NCBI RefSeq assembly: GCF_004283755.1
Contig: NZ_SHMH01000011.1
Coordinates: forward strand, 1-64,000
Length of the DNA stretch: 64,000 bases
Source of the DNA: Pseudoxanthomonas winnipegensis
GTDB lineage: Bacteria > Pseudomonadota > Gammaproteobacteria > Xanthomonadales > Xanthomonadaceae
Direction of reading: 5' to 3'
Under the pieces are notes generated by a model. That model ran no database searches. It saw nothing but the letters and a program-made list of their open reading frames with translations, and was not told the origin of the DNA. Position 1 is the stretch's first letter; every line of letters begins with the position of its first letter. Below are positions 17,854 through 26,896 of this stretch, piece by piece. Position numbers and translations under genes: made by a program.

Positions 17854-20800
17854 ATGCTGCCGCGCTTCTTCATCCACCGGCCCATCTTCGCGTGGGTGCT
17901 GGCCATCTGCATCATGGCGATGGGTGCGATCGCCATCGCCACCCTGCCGGTCGAGCAGTATCCGGACATCGCCCCGCCGCAGGTCAACATCGCGGCCAAC
18001 TACACCGGCGCCTCGGCCAAGACGGTGGAGGACAGCGTCACCCAGGTGATCGAGCAGCAGCTCAAGGGCATCGATCATCTGCTGTACTTCTCCTCGTCCA
18101 GCTCGTCCTCGGGCCAGTCGCGCATCAGCGTGACCTTCGACCAGCGCGCCGATCCGGACATCGCCCAGGTCCAGGTGCAGAACGCGGTCAACCAGGCCAT
18201 CAACCGCCTGCCGCAGGAAGTGCAGCAGCAGGGCATCACGGTGTCCAAGTCGCAAGGCGACAGCCTGATGGTGGTCGCCCTGTACGACACCACGCGCAAG
18301 ATGACGCGCGTGGACGTGGCCGACTTCCTGGTCAGCACGCTGCAGGATCCGATCAGCCGCATCAACGGCGTGGGCGAGATCAACGTCTTCGGCGCGCAGT
18401 ACGCCATGCGCGTCTGGCTGGACCCGCACCGGCTCAACGCCTACCGGCTGATGCCCAGCGACGTGCGCGCCGCGATCCAGGCGCAGAACACCCAGGTCAC
18501 CGCCGGCGAGCTGGGCGCCCTGCCTGCCATCGACGGGCAGTCGCTCAACGCCACGGTCACGGCGCAGTCGCGCCTGCAGACGCCCGAGCAGTTCCGCCAG
18601 ATCATCCTGACCACCCTGCCCAGCGGCGCCAGCGTGCGCCTGGGCGATGTGGCGCGGGTGGAGATCGGCGCGGAGAACTACCAGAACAGCAGCTTCCTCA
18701 ACGGCTATCCGGGTTCGGGCTTCTCGGTGTCGCTGGCCTCCGGCGCCAACGCGCTGGAGACCGCCGATGCGGTGCGCGCCGAGATCGAGCGGCTCAAGCC
18801 CACCTTCCCGCCCGGCGTGGAGGTCGCCTACCCGCGCGACAACACGCCGTTCGTGCGGGTCTCGGTGGAAGGCGTGGTGCACACGCTGATCGAAGCCATC
18901 GTGCTGGTGGTCGTGGTGATGTACCTGTTCCTGCAGAACGCGCGCGCCACCCTGATCCCGGCGATCACCGTGCCGGTGGTGCTGCTGGGCACCTTCGGCG
19001 TGCTGGCGCTGACCGGCTTCACCATCAACACGCTGACGCTGTTCGCCATGGTGCTGGCCATCGGCCTGCTGGTGGACGATGCCATCGTGGTGGTGGAGAA
19101 CGTCGAGCGGATCATGCACGAGGAACATCTGCCACCGCTGGAGGCCACCGAGAAGTCGATGGGCGAGATCACCGGCGCGCTGGTCGGCATCACCGTGGTG
19201 CTGGGCGCGGTGTTCCTGCCGATGGCGCTGTTCGGCGGCTCCACCGGCATCATCTACCGGCAGTTCTCGATCACCATCGCCTCGGCCATGGCGCTGTCGG
19301 CGCTGGTCGCGCTGACCCTGACGCCGGCCCTGTGCGCCACCTTGCTCAAGCCGGTGGAGAAGGAGCGCAGGCCGGGGCGGTTCTTCCAGTGGTTCAACCG
19401 CAGCGTCGAGCGCAGCCAGCACGCTTACCAGCGCCGGCTGGGGGTGCTGCTGACCCGTCCGAAGCGCTGGATGGCGCTGTACGCGGTGGTGGTGGTGGTC
19501 ATGGCCGTGCTCTATCTGCGCATGCCGACCAGCTTCCTGCCGGTGGAGGACCAGGGCCAGCTGTCGGTGCAGTTCACCACGCCCGAAGGCACGCCCATGG
19601 CCACCACCGAGGCGCTGGCCCATCGCATCAGCGAGTACTTCCTGGACAAGGAAAAGGCCAACGTCGAGGCGGTGTTTCTGGTGGTGGGCCGCAACAACGC
19701 CGGCATCGGCCAGAACGCGGGCCAGGGCTTCCTGTCGCTGACGCCCTGGGGCGAGCGCGACCGCCACAATACCGCCGCGGCGATCATCGAGCGGGCCAAC
19801 AAGTATTTCCGCGCTCATGAGGACGCACGGATCAACGTGCTCGCGCCGCCGGCCGTGCGCGGCCTGGGCCAGTCCAGCGGCTTCGAGCTGTGGATGCGCG
19901 ATGCGCAGGGCAAGGGGCGCGATGCCCTCGACCAGGCGCAGCGCACGGTGCTGGAACAGGCCGGCGACGATCCGGCGCTGACCTCGGTGCGCCTGAACGG
20001 CCTGGGCGACAAGGCCCAGCTGCAGTTGGACATCGACCACGCCCAGGCCGGCGCACTGGGCCTGTCCCAGTCGGACATCAACGCCACCCTGTCGGCGGCC
20101 TGGGGCGGGACCTACGTCAACGACTTCATCGACCGCGGCCGGGTCAAGCGCGTCTACATCCAGGGCGACGCGCCCTATCGCGCCGTGCCGGAAGACCTGG
20201 GCCAGTGGTATGTGCGCGGCGACAACGGCCAGATGGCGCCGTTCTCCAGCTTCGCCAGCAGCCACTGGACGCGCGGCCCGCAGCTGCTGCAGCGCTTCAA
20301 CGGGCTCTCGGCGCTGCAGCTGCAGGGCAGCGCGGCCGAGGGCCGCAGCTCGGGCGAGGCGATGGACCGGATGCAGGCGCTGGTGGACCAGCAGCCGGGC
20401 TTCGACCTGCAGTGGAGCGGGCTGTCCTACCAGGAGCGGCTGTCGAGCAACCAGACGCTGTACCTGTACGCAGCCTCGATCGCCTTCATCTTCCTGTGCC
20501 TGGCCGCGCTCTACGAGAGCTGGTCGATCCCGGCGGCGGTGCTGATGGTGATCCCGCTGGGCGTGCTGGGCACGGTGGTGGCGACCACGCTGGCCGGGTT
20601 CACCAACGACATCTATTTCCAGGTGGGCCTGCTGACCACGATCGGCCTGTCGGCCAAGAACGCGATCCTGATCGTGGAGTTCGCCGAGGCCGAGCAGAAG
20701 GCCGGCCGCACGCCGATGGCCGCCGCGCTGGAAGGCGCCCGCCTGCGCCTGCGGCCGATCGTGATGACCTCGCTGGCCTTCGTCGCCGGCGTGATCCCGC

Positions 20801-20973
20801 TGGCCATCGCCACCGGCGCCGGCGCGGCCAGCCGCCGCGAGATCGGCATCAGCGTGATCGGCGGCATGCTCTCCGGCACCGTCCTGGCGGTGCTGCTGGT
20901 GCCGCTGTTCTTCGTGCTGGTGCGCGGACTGCGGCGCGAGCCGAAGGTCGAAGAGGCGCAGGCTCAGGGCTGA
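17854..20973 (+). CDS. RND multidrug efflux transporter (AcrB/MexB type)
   Basis: A 1039-residue proton-driven pump of the HAE1 family, normally trimeric in the inner membrane. It starts with the typical FFIHRPIFAWVLAICIM first helix, has two large periplasmic loops, and shows the proton-relay acidic pair Asp408-Asp409 in GLLVDDAIVVVENVERI. The second membrane half carries GLSAKNAILIVEFAE with the relay lysine. The length equals the family norm. The substrate range cannot be read from sequence. It presumably uses an outer-membrane channel encoded elsewhere. Confidence 0.95.
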   Translation: MLPRFFIHRPIFAWVLAICIMAMGAIAIATLPVEQYPDIAPPQVNIAANYTGASAKTVEDSVTQVIEQQLKGIDHLLYFSSSSSSSGQSRISVTFDQRADPDIAQVQVQNAVNQAINRLPQEVQQQGITVSKSQGDSLMVVALYDTTRKMTRVDVADFLVSTLQDPISRINGVGEINVFGAQYAMRVWLDPHRLNAYRLMPSDVRAAIQAQNTQVTAGELGALPAIDGQSLNATVTAQSRLQTPEQFRQIILTTLPSGASVRLGDVARVEIGAENYQNSSFLNGYPGSGFSVSLASGANALETADAVRAEIERLKPTFPPGVEVAYPRDNTPFVRVSVEGVVHTLIEAIVLVVVVMYLFLQNARATLIPAITVPVVLLGTFGVLALTGFTINTLTLFAMVLAIGLLVDDAIVVVENVERIMHEEHLPPLEATEKSMGEITGALVGITVVLGAVFLPMALFGGSTGIIYRQFSITIASAMALSALVALTLTPALCATLLKPVEKERRPGRFFQWFNRSVERSQHAYQRRLGVLLTRPKRWMALYAVVVVVMAVLYLRMPTSFLPVEDQGQLSVQFTTPEGTPMATTEALAHRISEYFLDKEKANVEAVFLVVGRNNAGIGQNAGQGFLSLTPWGERDRHNTAAAIIERANKYFRAHEDARINVLAPPAVRGLGQSSGFELWMRDAQGKGRDALDQAQRTVLEQAGDDPALTSVRLNGLGDKAQLQLDIDHAQAGALGLSQSDINATLSAAWGGTYVNDFIDRGRVKRVYIQGDAPYRAVPEDLGQWYVRGDNGQMAPFSSFASSHWTRGPQLLQRFNGLSALQLQGSAAEGRSSGEAMDRMQALVDQQPGFDLQWSGLSYQERLSSNQTLYLYAASIAFIFLCLAALYESWSIPAAVLMVIPLGVLGTVVATTLAGFTNDIYFQVGLLTTIGLSAKNAILIVEFAEAEQKAGRTPMAAALEGARLRLRPIVMTSLAFVAGVIPLAIATGAGAASRREIGISVIGGMLSGTVLAVLLVPLFFVLVRGLRREPKVEEAQAQG

Positions 20974-20998
20974 TCCCGCGGGCTTGGCATCGAGGTCT

Positions 20999-21360
20999 CA
21001 GGGTCTGCCCCTCCCCTTGCGCAGCAGGGGGAGGCCGGGAGGGGGTTGGCTCAGGTCGCGGCATGGCCTGGCTTGGACGCGGATCCCCGCAGCCACGGTT
21101 AAGCGCTGGAGCTGGAGGGGTCTGGCTCCTCGCGAAGAGCACCCCTCCCCAGCCCTCCCCTTCGCCTGCGGCGAAAGGGAAGGGGCAAAGGCTTCTCGCG
21201 CCTACTCACTTGACGCACGTGTCCAGCAGCTTCGAGGTCTGCTCCTCCCCTTTGCGCGGAACGCGCAAGGGGGAGGCTGGGAGGGGGTGAGGCTCTTCGC
21301 GAAGAGCACCCCTCCCCAACCCTCCCCTTCGCCTGCGGCGAAAGGGAGGGGGCAGAAGCC
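20999..21360. repeat. Cluster of GGGGAGG/CCTCCCC palindromic intergenic repeats
   Basis: Three related blocks fill the gap between the pump gene and the LysR gene (about 21003-21050, 21143-21188 and 21236-21350). One form reads CCCCTCCCCTT...AAGGGGGAGGC-GGGAGGGGG, and the other is nearly its reverse complement, ACCCCTCCCC-CCTCCCCTTCGCC-GGCGAAAGGG. CTCTTCGCGAAGAGCACCCC links the last two and is itself palindromic. Similar sequence recurs at 32460-32530. They look like dispersed hairpin repeats of Xanthomonadaceae and contain many CCCTNCCC words. Confidence 0.75.
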
Positions 21361-21432
21361 TATGCCGCCCACGAACCTATCGCACGGGCGTGCCGATCGA
21401 ATCAGCTCATGCCGATTGGACCGGGGTGCGGC

Positions 21433-22335
21433 TTACGAGGTGTGAGCCGGGTCGAAGCGTTCGACGAGGAAGTCGACGAAGGCGCGCACCAGCAGCGAGG
21501 CCTGGCGGTGCTGGGGGTAGAGGGCGTTCATCGCGATGGGGGCCGGTTCGAACGCCTCCAGCACCGGGACCAGCCGGCCATCGGCCAGGCAATCGTCGAG
21601 CAGGAAGGCCGGCAGATGGACCAGGCCGTGGCCGGCGAGCGCGGCCTGTACCAGCACTTCGCCGTTGTTGGCGTGCAGGCGGCCGGAGACCTCCACCGCC
21701 AGGGCGCGGCCTTCGCGCAGGTAATGCCATTGGCTGGTGCGGCCGTGGCCGTAGAGCAGGCAGGCGTGCTCGCGCAATTGGGTGGGCTGGTGCGGCGTGC
21801 CGGCGCGCTGCAGGTAGTCGGGACTGGCGCAGGTGACCATGCGCAGCGCGCCCAGGCGCCGGGCCACCAGCGTGGACTCGGCCACCGCACCGATGCGCAG
21901 CGCCACGTCGAAGCCCTCGCCCACCAGGTCGACCGCGCGATCGCTGAGGTCCAGCTCCACGCTGACCTCGGGATAGTCGGCGAGGAAGGCCGGCAGCACC
22001 GGCCCCAGATGCAGGGTGCCGAAGGACATCGGCGCGCTGACGCGCAGGGTGCCGCGCGGACGCGCCCCGCCCTGCTGGCAGATGGCCATCTCGGCCTGGT
22101 CGACGGCGGCGACGATCTCGCGCGCATGCTCCAGATAGGCCAGGCCCAGCGGCGTGGGGCTCAGCCGGCGCGTGGTGCGGTTGAGCAGGCGCACGCCCAG
22201 CCGGGCTTCCAGCGCGGCGATGCGCCGGCTGACCAGCTGCTTTGAAGTGCCCACGCGCTCGGCCGCGGCAGTGAAGCTGCCGGCGTCCACCACCTCCTGG
22301 AATACGCGCATGTCTTCGAGGGCGTTGATTGTCAT
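21433..22335 (-). CDS. LysR-family transcriptional regulator
   Basis: A 300-residue regulator. Residues 1-60 are a winged helix-turn-helix (DMRVFQEVVDAGSFTAAAERVGTS, then KQLVSRRIAALEARLGVRLLNR) and residues 90-295 a type 2 periplasmic-binding-like effector domain. ATG at 22333-22335 (MTINALEDM) is chosen from domain alignment. It is transcribed divergently from a pirin gene; in many proteobacteria this family controls the adjacent pirin or an oxidoreductase. The effector is not predictable. Confidence 0.9.
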   Translation of the reverse strand: MTINALEDMRVFQEVVDAGSFTAAAERVGTSKQLVSRRIAALEARLGVRLLNRTTRRLSPTPLGLAYLEHAREIVAAVDQAEMAICQQGGARPRGTLRVSAPMSFGTLHLGPVLPAFLADYPEVSVELDLSDRAVDLVGEGFDVALRIGAVAESTLVARRLGALRMVTCASPDYLQRAGTPHQPTQLREHACLLYGHGRTSQWHYLREGRALAVEVSGRLHANNGEVLVQAALAGHGLVHLPAFLLDDCLADGRLVPVLEAFEPAPIAMNALYPQHRQASLLVRAFVDFLVERFDPAHTS

Positions 22336-22356
22336 CTCTTGGTTGACAGTATTTCC

Positions 22357-22369
22357 ATCCGAGACGGAT
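22357..22369. promoter_or_regulatory. Palindrome in the LysR-pirin divergent region
   Basis: ATCCG-AGA-CGGAT is a perfect interrupted palindrome lying 22 bases upstream of the LysR start and 88 bases upstream of the pirin start. It is a plausible operator for the LysR protein. A TTGACA word at 22343 has no well-spaced -10 partner. Confidence 0.4.
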
Positions 22370-22457
22370 TTATAGCACCACGATGCGACAGTAGGATGCT
22401 CGCACGGTGAGGCCAGGCCCCACCGCCCCATCCCGAACACCCCGCCAGGAGTACCCC

Positions 22458-23180
22458 ATGCACGACATCATCCGGGCCGACAAGCGCGGCGTCGCCAACC
22501 ACGGTTGGCTCAACTCGCGTCATACCTTCTCCTTCGGCCACTACTACAACCCGCAGTTCATCGGCTTCTCGGACCTGCGCGTGATCAACGACGATCGCGT
22601 CGCCCCGGGCCAGGGCTTCGGCACCCATCCGCATCGCGACATGGAGATCTTCTCCTACGTGCTGGAAGGCGCGCTGGCGCACAAGGACTCGATGGGCAGC
22701 GGCTCGGTGATCCGCCCGGGCGACGTGCAGCTGATGAGCGCCGGCTCCGGCGTGACGCATAGCGAGTTCAACGGCTCGGACCGGGAGAAGGTGCACTTCC
22801 TGCAGATCTGGATCGTGCCCAACGTGACCGGCGCGCCGCCGCGCTACCAGGAGAAGTCCTTCCCGGAAGCCGAGAAGCGCGGCCAGCTGCGGCTGATCAT
22901 CTCGCCCGACGGTGCGCAGGGTTCGCTGGAGATCCGCCAGGACGCGCGCGTCTACGCCGGCCTGTTCGACGGCGAGGAACGCGCGTCGCTGACGCTGGGC
23001 GATGACCGCCACGCCTATGTGCATGTGGCCCGCGGCTCGATCGAGCTGGACGGCCAGGCCTTGAACGAAGGTGACGGCGTGCGCGTGCGCGATGCCGGCA
23101 CGCTGACCCTGGCCAGTGGTCGCGGCGCCGAGGTCCTGGTGTTCGACCTGCGCCCCAACGAGGTGCCGGGCCTGCACTGA
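22458..23180 (+). CDS. Pirin family protein
   Basis: A 240-residue bicupin. The pirin N-terminal metal site is visible as HPHRDMEIFSYVLEGAL (about residue 57) and the third and fourth ligands in MSAGSGVTHSEFN (about 96-104). Relatives such as YhhW have quercetin dioxygenase activity in vitro; other pirins act as redox-sensitive regulators. ATG at 22458 is preceded by AGGAG 6 bases upstream. It is probably controlled by the divergent LysR gene and is followed by a strong terminator. Confidence 0.9.
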   Translation: MHDIIRADKRGVANHGWLNSRHTFSFGHYYNPQFIGFSDLRVINDDRVAPGQGFGTHPHRDMEIFSYVLEGALAHKDSMGSGSVIRPGDVQLMSAGSGVTHSEFNGSDREKVHFLQIWIVPNVTGAPPRYQEKSFPEAEKRGQLRLIISPDGAQGSLEIRQDARVYAGLFDGEERASLTLGDDRHAYVHVARGSIELDGQALNEGDGVRVRDAGTLTLASGRGAEVLVFDLRPNEVPGLH

Positions 23181-23201
23181 AGCCCGAAGGCGTGAACGCT
23201 G

Positions 23202-23248
23202 CGGCCCGCCGCGTGTGCCCCCCCAAGGGCCGCGCGGCGGGCCGTTTT
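23202..23248 (+). terminator. Rho-independent terminator of the pirin gene
   Basis: CGGCCCGCCGCG and CGCGGCGGGCCG pair over 12 bases across a 19-base loop and are followed by TTTT at 23245-23248, 22 bases past the pirin stop. Confidence 0.8.
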
Positions 23249-23251
23249 GCG

Positions 23252-23704
23252 TCAGCCCCAGCGGCAGACCTTGAACACCGCCGCATCCCAGCGCGAGGCA
23301 TCGTCGAAGGACCAGTGCAGGCCGCGGCGGGCATGGGCCGCCGCCCGCGCCGCGCGGGCACGCGCGCAGGCGTCGGCTCGTGGGATACGCATCGCCGCCG
23401 GTCTCGACCTGGCGTTGCGCGAGGCGCGCATGCGCGATGCGGCGCGAGATTCCGCCCGGGTCAGCGAGGCCTGCCAGGCCTCGCGCGTCGTCTCGATCCT
23501 GTGCTGCGCCTCGTCCCGGTCCAGGCGCGGGCCCGGCACGGCGACCAGTTCGGCCCGCGCCCAGGTCTGCAGCGGAAGGCCGGCACAGGGCGCCTCCTGG
23601 TAGGCCGCGCCCTGCGCGGCGGCGCAGCGATAGATCGCCTGTGCCCCGGCATCGCCGGCGGCCAGGCCCATCAGCAACAACAACAGTGCGCATCCGTGTC
23701 GCAT
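23252..23704 (-). CDS. Small exported protein, DUF4124-like
   Basis: A 150-residue protein with a signal peptide (about 1-22, CALLLLLMGLAAGDAGA) followed by a short DUF4124-type motif, IYRCAAAQGAAYQEAPC, in which the two cysteines probably form a disulfide. The rest is Arg/Ala-rich and probably helical (about 60-130), ending in KVCRWG with another cysteine. It is expected in the periplasm; function unknown. It converges with the pirin gene and shares its terminator zone. Confidence 0.65.
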   Translation of the reverse strand: MRHGCALLLLLMGLAAGDAGAQAIYRCAAAQGAAYQEAPCAGLPLQTWARAELVAVPGPRLDRDEAQHRIETTREAWQASLTRAESRAASRMRASRNARSRPAAMRIPRADACARARAARAAAHARRGLHWSFDDASRWDAAVFKVCRWG

Positions 23705-24022
23705 CGTCTCGTCCCTCGGTGTCCGCAGGGCCTCAGGCTCGCGCGTCGCAATGCCTAAGCCCATCGGACAACGCCGCAGGGCGGCGTCGGACGATGCCGC
23801 CCTGCATCCGCGCCGGCGTCGCCGACGTAATCCTCGGTGTCGCCCCCGGAGCCGATGCCGATGTCCCCCGTCTTGAAGCCCTTGTTGGACGCATGCACGA
23901 TCCCGGCTTCGGCATGCGCCCCCATGCTGCTGACGCGCCATGCGCAGTGAGCCTGTCATGGTCAGCGCGCCTGCCCTGCCGGGGCGACGGCACGCCCATC
24001 TGAATTGCGGAGGAAACGCGGC
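23705..24022. other. Intergenic stretch without a supported gene
   Basis: About 320 bases between two divergent small genes. Open frames exist on both strands because of high GC, but none has a start, ribosome binding site or recognisable product. The right end carries GGAGGA at 24009-24014, the ribosome binding site of the next gene. Confidence 0.5.
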
Positions 24023-24403
24023 ATGGTCAACGCCTACCTGTGGCTCAACGCGCTGCTCTACATCGCCCTGGCGCTGTGGTGCACGCTGGCGCCGGAAAGC
24101 ACCGCGCAGGCGGTGGGATTCACCGCGCTCACCCCGGCCGGGCAGACCGAGTTCCTGGCGGTCTATGGCGGCATGGAGTTCGGCATCGGGCTGCTGTTCG
24201 CCTATTTCGCCCGCAGCCGGCAGCCGCGCAACGGCCTGGTCCTGGCCCTGCTGTTCTATGCGCCCATTGTGGCCTGGCGTGCCTATGCCATCGCGCGCTA
24301 CGGGCTGCCGGGCGGCACGACCCTGGGGCTGGTGGTGGGCGAATGGCTGCTCCTGCTGGCCGCGGCTGGGCTGTTCCTGTGGCAGCGCAGCAGGGCTGGG
24401 TGA
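24023..24403 (+). CDS. Small four-helix membrane protein (DUF4345-like)
   Basis: A 126-residue integral membrane protein with about four hydrophobic segments (near 5-25, 42-62, 68-90 and 100-122). The motif YGGMEFGIGLLFAYFAR in the second segment is typical of small DUF4345-like proteins. ATG at 24023 is chosen over an upstream ATG at 24005 because GGAGGA lies 9 bases before it. No function is known; it lies 80 bases before the sigma factor gene on the same strand. Confidence 0.7.
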   Translation: MVNAYLWLNALLYIALALWCTLAPESTAQAVGFTALTPAGQTEFLAVYGGMEFGIGLLFAYFARSRQPRNGLVLALLFYAPIVAWRAYAIARYGLPGGTTLGLVVGEWLLLLAAAGLFLWQRSRAG

Positions 24404-24482
24404 ACGTGTCGAGACCGCATTGACGGGAAGCCCCGTAGGATCTGCGGCACCTTCCGCCCTCTCTTCAGAAGACGCGCGCCGC

Positions 24483-25052
24483 ATGGCGGATTTCCCCGAA
24501 CGCGACATCCTGGCCGACGACGCCGACCAGCTGCTGCTGGCCACGGCCCGCGGCGACCATCTTGCGTTCGAGCGCCTGTACAAGGCGACTTCGCCGCGCC
24601 TGTACGCCGTGTGCCTGCGCGTGCTGACCCAGCGCAGCGAGGCCGAGGACGTGCTGCAGGAGGTCTATACCAATGTCTGGCGCAAGGCGGTGCAGTTCGA
24701 TCCGGGCAAGGCCGGCGCGCTGACCTGGCTGTCGATGCTGGCGCGCAACCGCGCGATCGACCGCCTGCGCGCCGGGCGCAACGAGCGTCAGTCGGTCCCC
24801 ATCGATCTGGGGCCTGAGCTGATCGACGACACGCCCGGCGCCGAACAGCTTGCCGACGCCGCCCTGCAGGCCCACGGCCTGGACGTCTGCCTGGAGGAAC
24901 TGGAACCGCAGCGGCGCACCCTGATCCGCACCGCCTTCTTCGAGGGCTGCACCTACGAGGAGCTGGCCACGCGCAGCCAGACCCCGCTGGGCACGGTGAA
25001 GAGCTGGATCCGCCGCAGTCTGGCCAAGCTCAAGGCGTGCCTGGAACGATGA
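24483..25052 (+). CDS. ECF-type RNA polymerase sigma factor
   Basis: A 189-residue sigma-70 family factor of the SigK-like ECF type. Region 2 spans about residues 25-95 (AFERLYKATSPRLYAVCLRVL, AEDVLQEVYTNVWRKA) and region 4 about 135-185 (GCTYEELATRSQTPLGTVKSW). It would direct polymerase to its own promoter and to the downstream lipid genes. It overlaps the anti-sigma gene by 4 bases (ATGA), the usual arrangement for a sigma factor held inactive by its partner. Confidence 0.93.
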   Translation: MADFPERDILADDADQLLLATARGDHLAFERLYKATSPRLYAVCLRVLTQRSEAEDVLQEVYTNVWRKAVQFDPGKAGALTWLSMLARNRAIDRLRAGRNERQSVPIDLGPELIDDTPGAEQLADAALQAHGLDVCLEELEPQRRTLIRTAFFEGCTYEELATRSQTPLGTVKSWIRRSLAKLKACLER

Positions 25053-25852
25053 ACACCCACGCCGAACCCTTCGAGCAGGATCCGCCCGGTCACGGCCCGC
25101 TGGCTGGCGAGTACGTGCTGGGCGTACTCGACCAGTCGCAGCGGGCGCAGGTGCAGGCGCGCATCGCCCACGATCCGGCCTTCGCCGCCGAGGTGGCGCA
25201 GTGGGAAGCGCATCTAGCGCCGCTGCTCGAACAGCTGGAGCCGGTCGCGGTCCCGGACTATGTCTGGGCACGCCTGCGCGCGGCCCTCGCGCTGCCGGAA
25301 GCCAAGCCCGTGCCGGCGACGTCTGCGCCGAAGGCGGCGCCGAGCGGCTTCTGGAACAACCTGGGCCTGTGGCGCAGCGTCGGCATCGGCAGTCTGGCCA
25401 CCGCCGTGGTGGCGGTGCTGGCGTTGGTGTCCACCCTGCGCAGCGTGCCGCCGGCCCCGCAGCCGCCGCCGGTGGCGCAGCAGCCGCCCGCGTCCAGCGG
25501 CATGCCGCAGATGGTCTCCACCCTGGCCCAGGACGACGGCAGCACCGGCTACGTGGCGACCATGGACGCGCGCAACGGCCGCATGACCATCATGCCGATG
25601 CAGCCGATGCACCAGGACGGGCGCGTGCCCGAGCTGTGGATCATCCCCAAGGGCGGCAAGCCGATCTCGATGGGCGTGATGGATCCCGAGCATCCGGTCG
25701 AGCATGTCCTGCCCGAGCCGATGCGCAAGCTGCTGCGTGCCGACGCCCTGCTGGCGGTGACGATGGAACCGCCTGGCGGCGCGCCGGGCGGCGTGGCGAC
25801 CGGACCGGTCGTCGCCAAGGGCGCCATCACCGCGCTGACGCTGGGCAGCTGA
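25049..25852 (+). CDS. Membrane-bound anti-sigma factor (RskA family)
   Basis: A 267-residue protein. The N-terminal cytoplasmic zinc-less anti-sigma domain is at about 10-75 (LAGEYVLGVLDQSQRAQVQARI), one transmembrane segment at about 112-130 (SVGIGSLATAVVAVLALVS), then a Pro-rich linker and the RskA periplasmic domain (about 150-267, with PELWIIPKGGKPISMGV). Release of the sigma factor is expected to require signal-induced proteolysis or unfolding. It belongs to the same operon as the sigma factor and probably the lipid genes 63 bases on. Confidence 0.9.
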   Translation: MNTHAEPFEQDPPGHGPLAGEYVLGVLDQSQRAQVQARIAHDPAFAAEVAQWEAHLAPLLEQLEPVAVPDYVWARLRAALALPEAKPVPATSAPKAAPSGFWNNLGLWRSVGIGSLATAVVAVLALVSTLRSVPPAPQPPPVAQQPPASSGMPQMVSTLAQDDGSTGYVATMDARNGRMTIMPMQPMHQDGRVPELWIIPKGGKPISMGVMDPEHPVEHVLPEPMRKLLRADALLAVTMEPPGGAPGGVATGPVVAKGAITALTLGS

Positions 25853-25915
25853 CCGCTGCATCCGGGAGGGTGCGTGCGACGTACATCTCCTCACGCAATG
25901 CCTGAAGGAGTCTTC

Positions 25916-26896
25916 GTGTCAGACCCGGCCCTCGCCGATGCGCCCGTCTCCCCTGCCCCGCCCGCCGCCCGCGCGCGCTGGTGGCAGGCGCTGCGGCGCT
26001 GGTTCGACACCGCCGAAGACGCATCGCTCGATGCGGCCCGCGCCGACCGCATCGACTGGCTGCGCGCGGTACCCTTCATCGTGCTGCACCTGATGTGCCT
26101 GGGCGTGTTCTGGGTGGGCTGGTCGTGGTTCGCCGTCGCCACCGCGATGGCGCTGTACGCGGCGCGCATGTTCGCGATCACCGCCTTCTACCATCGCTAC
26201 TTCGCGCACAAGGCGTTCAAGACCTCGCGCCCGGTGCAGGCGGCGTTCGCCGCGCTGGGCGCGATGAGCGTGCAGCGTGGCCCGTTGTGGTGGCCCGCGC
26301 ACCATCGCCACCACCATCGTGTGACCGATACGCCGGACGATCCGCACTCGCCGCGCCAGCATGGCTTCTGGTGGAGCCACATGGGCTGGTTCCTGACCCC
26401 GCGCGGTTTCCGCACCGACTGGACCGCGATCCCGGATCTGCGCCGTTTCCCCGAGCTGCGCTTCATTGACCGCTTCGACCTGCTGCTGCCGGTGCTGCTG
26501 GCCGCCGGGCTGTTCGCGCTGGGCATGGCGCTGGAGCGCTGGGCGCCGTCGCTGCACACCGACGGGCCGCAGCTGCTGGTGTGGGGGTTCTTCGTCTCCA
26601 CCGTGGTGCTGTTCCATGCCACGGTCACGATCAACTCGCTGGCGCACCGCTTCGGCTCGCGCCGCTTCGAGACGCGCGATGACAGCCGCAACAACGCGCT
26701 GCTGGCGCTGCTGACCTTCGGCGAGGGCTGGCACAACAACCACCATCACTTCCCCGGCTCGGCACGGCAGGGCTTCGTGTGGTGGGAGGTGGACCTCACC
26801 TGGTACGGGCTGAAGCTGATGTCGTGGATGGGTCTGGTGCGCGACCTCAAGCCGGTGCCGCCGGGGCTGCTGCGTCGCACGCGGGGCGCGCGATGA
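25916..26896 (+). CDS. Acyl desaturase (delta-9 type)
   Basis: A 326-residue membrane di-iron desaturase. The three histidine boxes are HRYFAH, HRHHH and HNNHH (about residues 92, 135 and 275), with hydrophobic pairs between them. It introduces a cis double bond into acyl chains. GTG at 25916 is chosen because AAGGAG ends 5 bases before it; an in-frame ATG at 25898 is less well placed. The stop overlaps the next gene's ATG by 4 bases. Unsaturated acyl chains are the substrates of the Cfa-type enzymes encoded downstream, so the order makes biochemical sense. Confidence 0.9.
   Translation: MSDPALADAPVSPAPPAARARWWQALRRWFDTAEDASLDAARADRIDWLRAVPFIVLHLMCLGVFWVGWSWFAVATAMALYAARMFAITAFYHRYFAHKAFKTSRPVQAAFAALGAMSVQRGPLWWPAHHRHHHRVTDTPDDPHSPRQHGFWWSHMGWFLTPRGFRTDWTAIPDLRRFPELRFIDRFDLLLPVLLAAGLFALGMALERWAPSLHTDGPQLLVWGFFVSTVVLFHATVTINSLAHRFGSRRFETRDDSRNNALLALLTFGEGWHNNHHHFPGSARQGFVWWEVDLTWYGLKLMSWMGLVRDLKPVPPGLLRRTRGAR

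Noticed and set aside
17812..20265. An 817-codon minus-strand frame opposite the RND pump
   Set aside because: It is His/Gln/Arg-rich antisense translation without start signals; the pump on the other strand is certain.
20999..21360. Possible CRISPR array in the repeated GGGGAGG region
   Set aside because: Repeats are irregularly spaced palindromes in both orientations without uniform spacers, and no cas genes are present.
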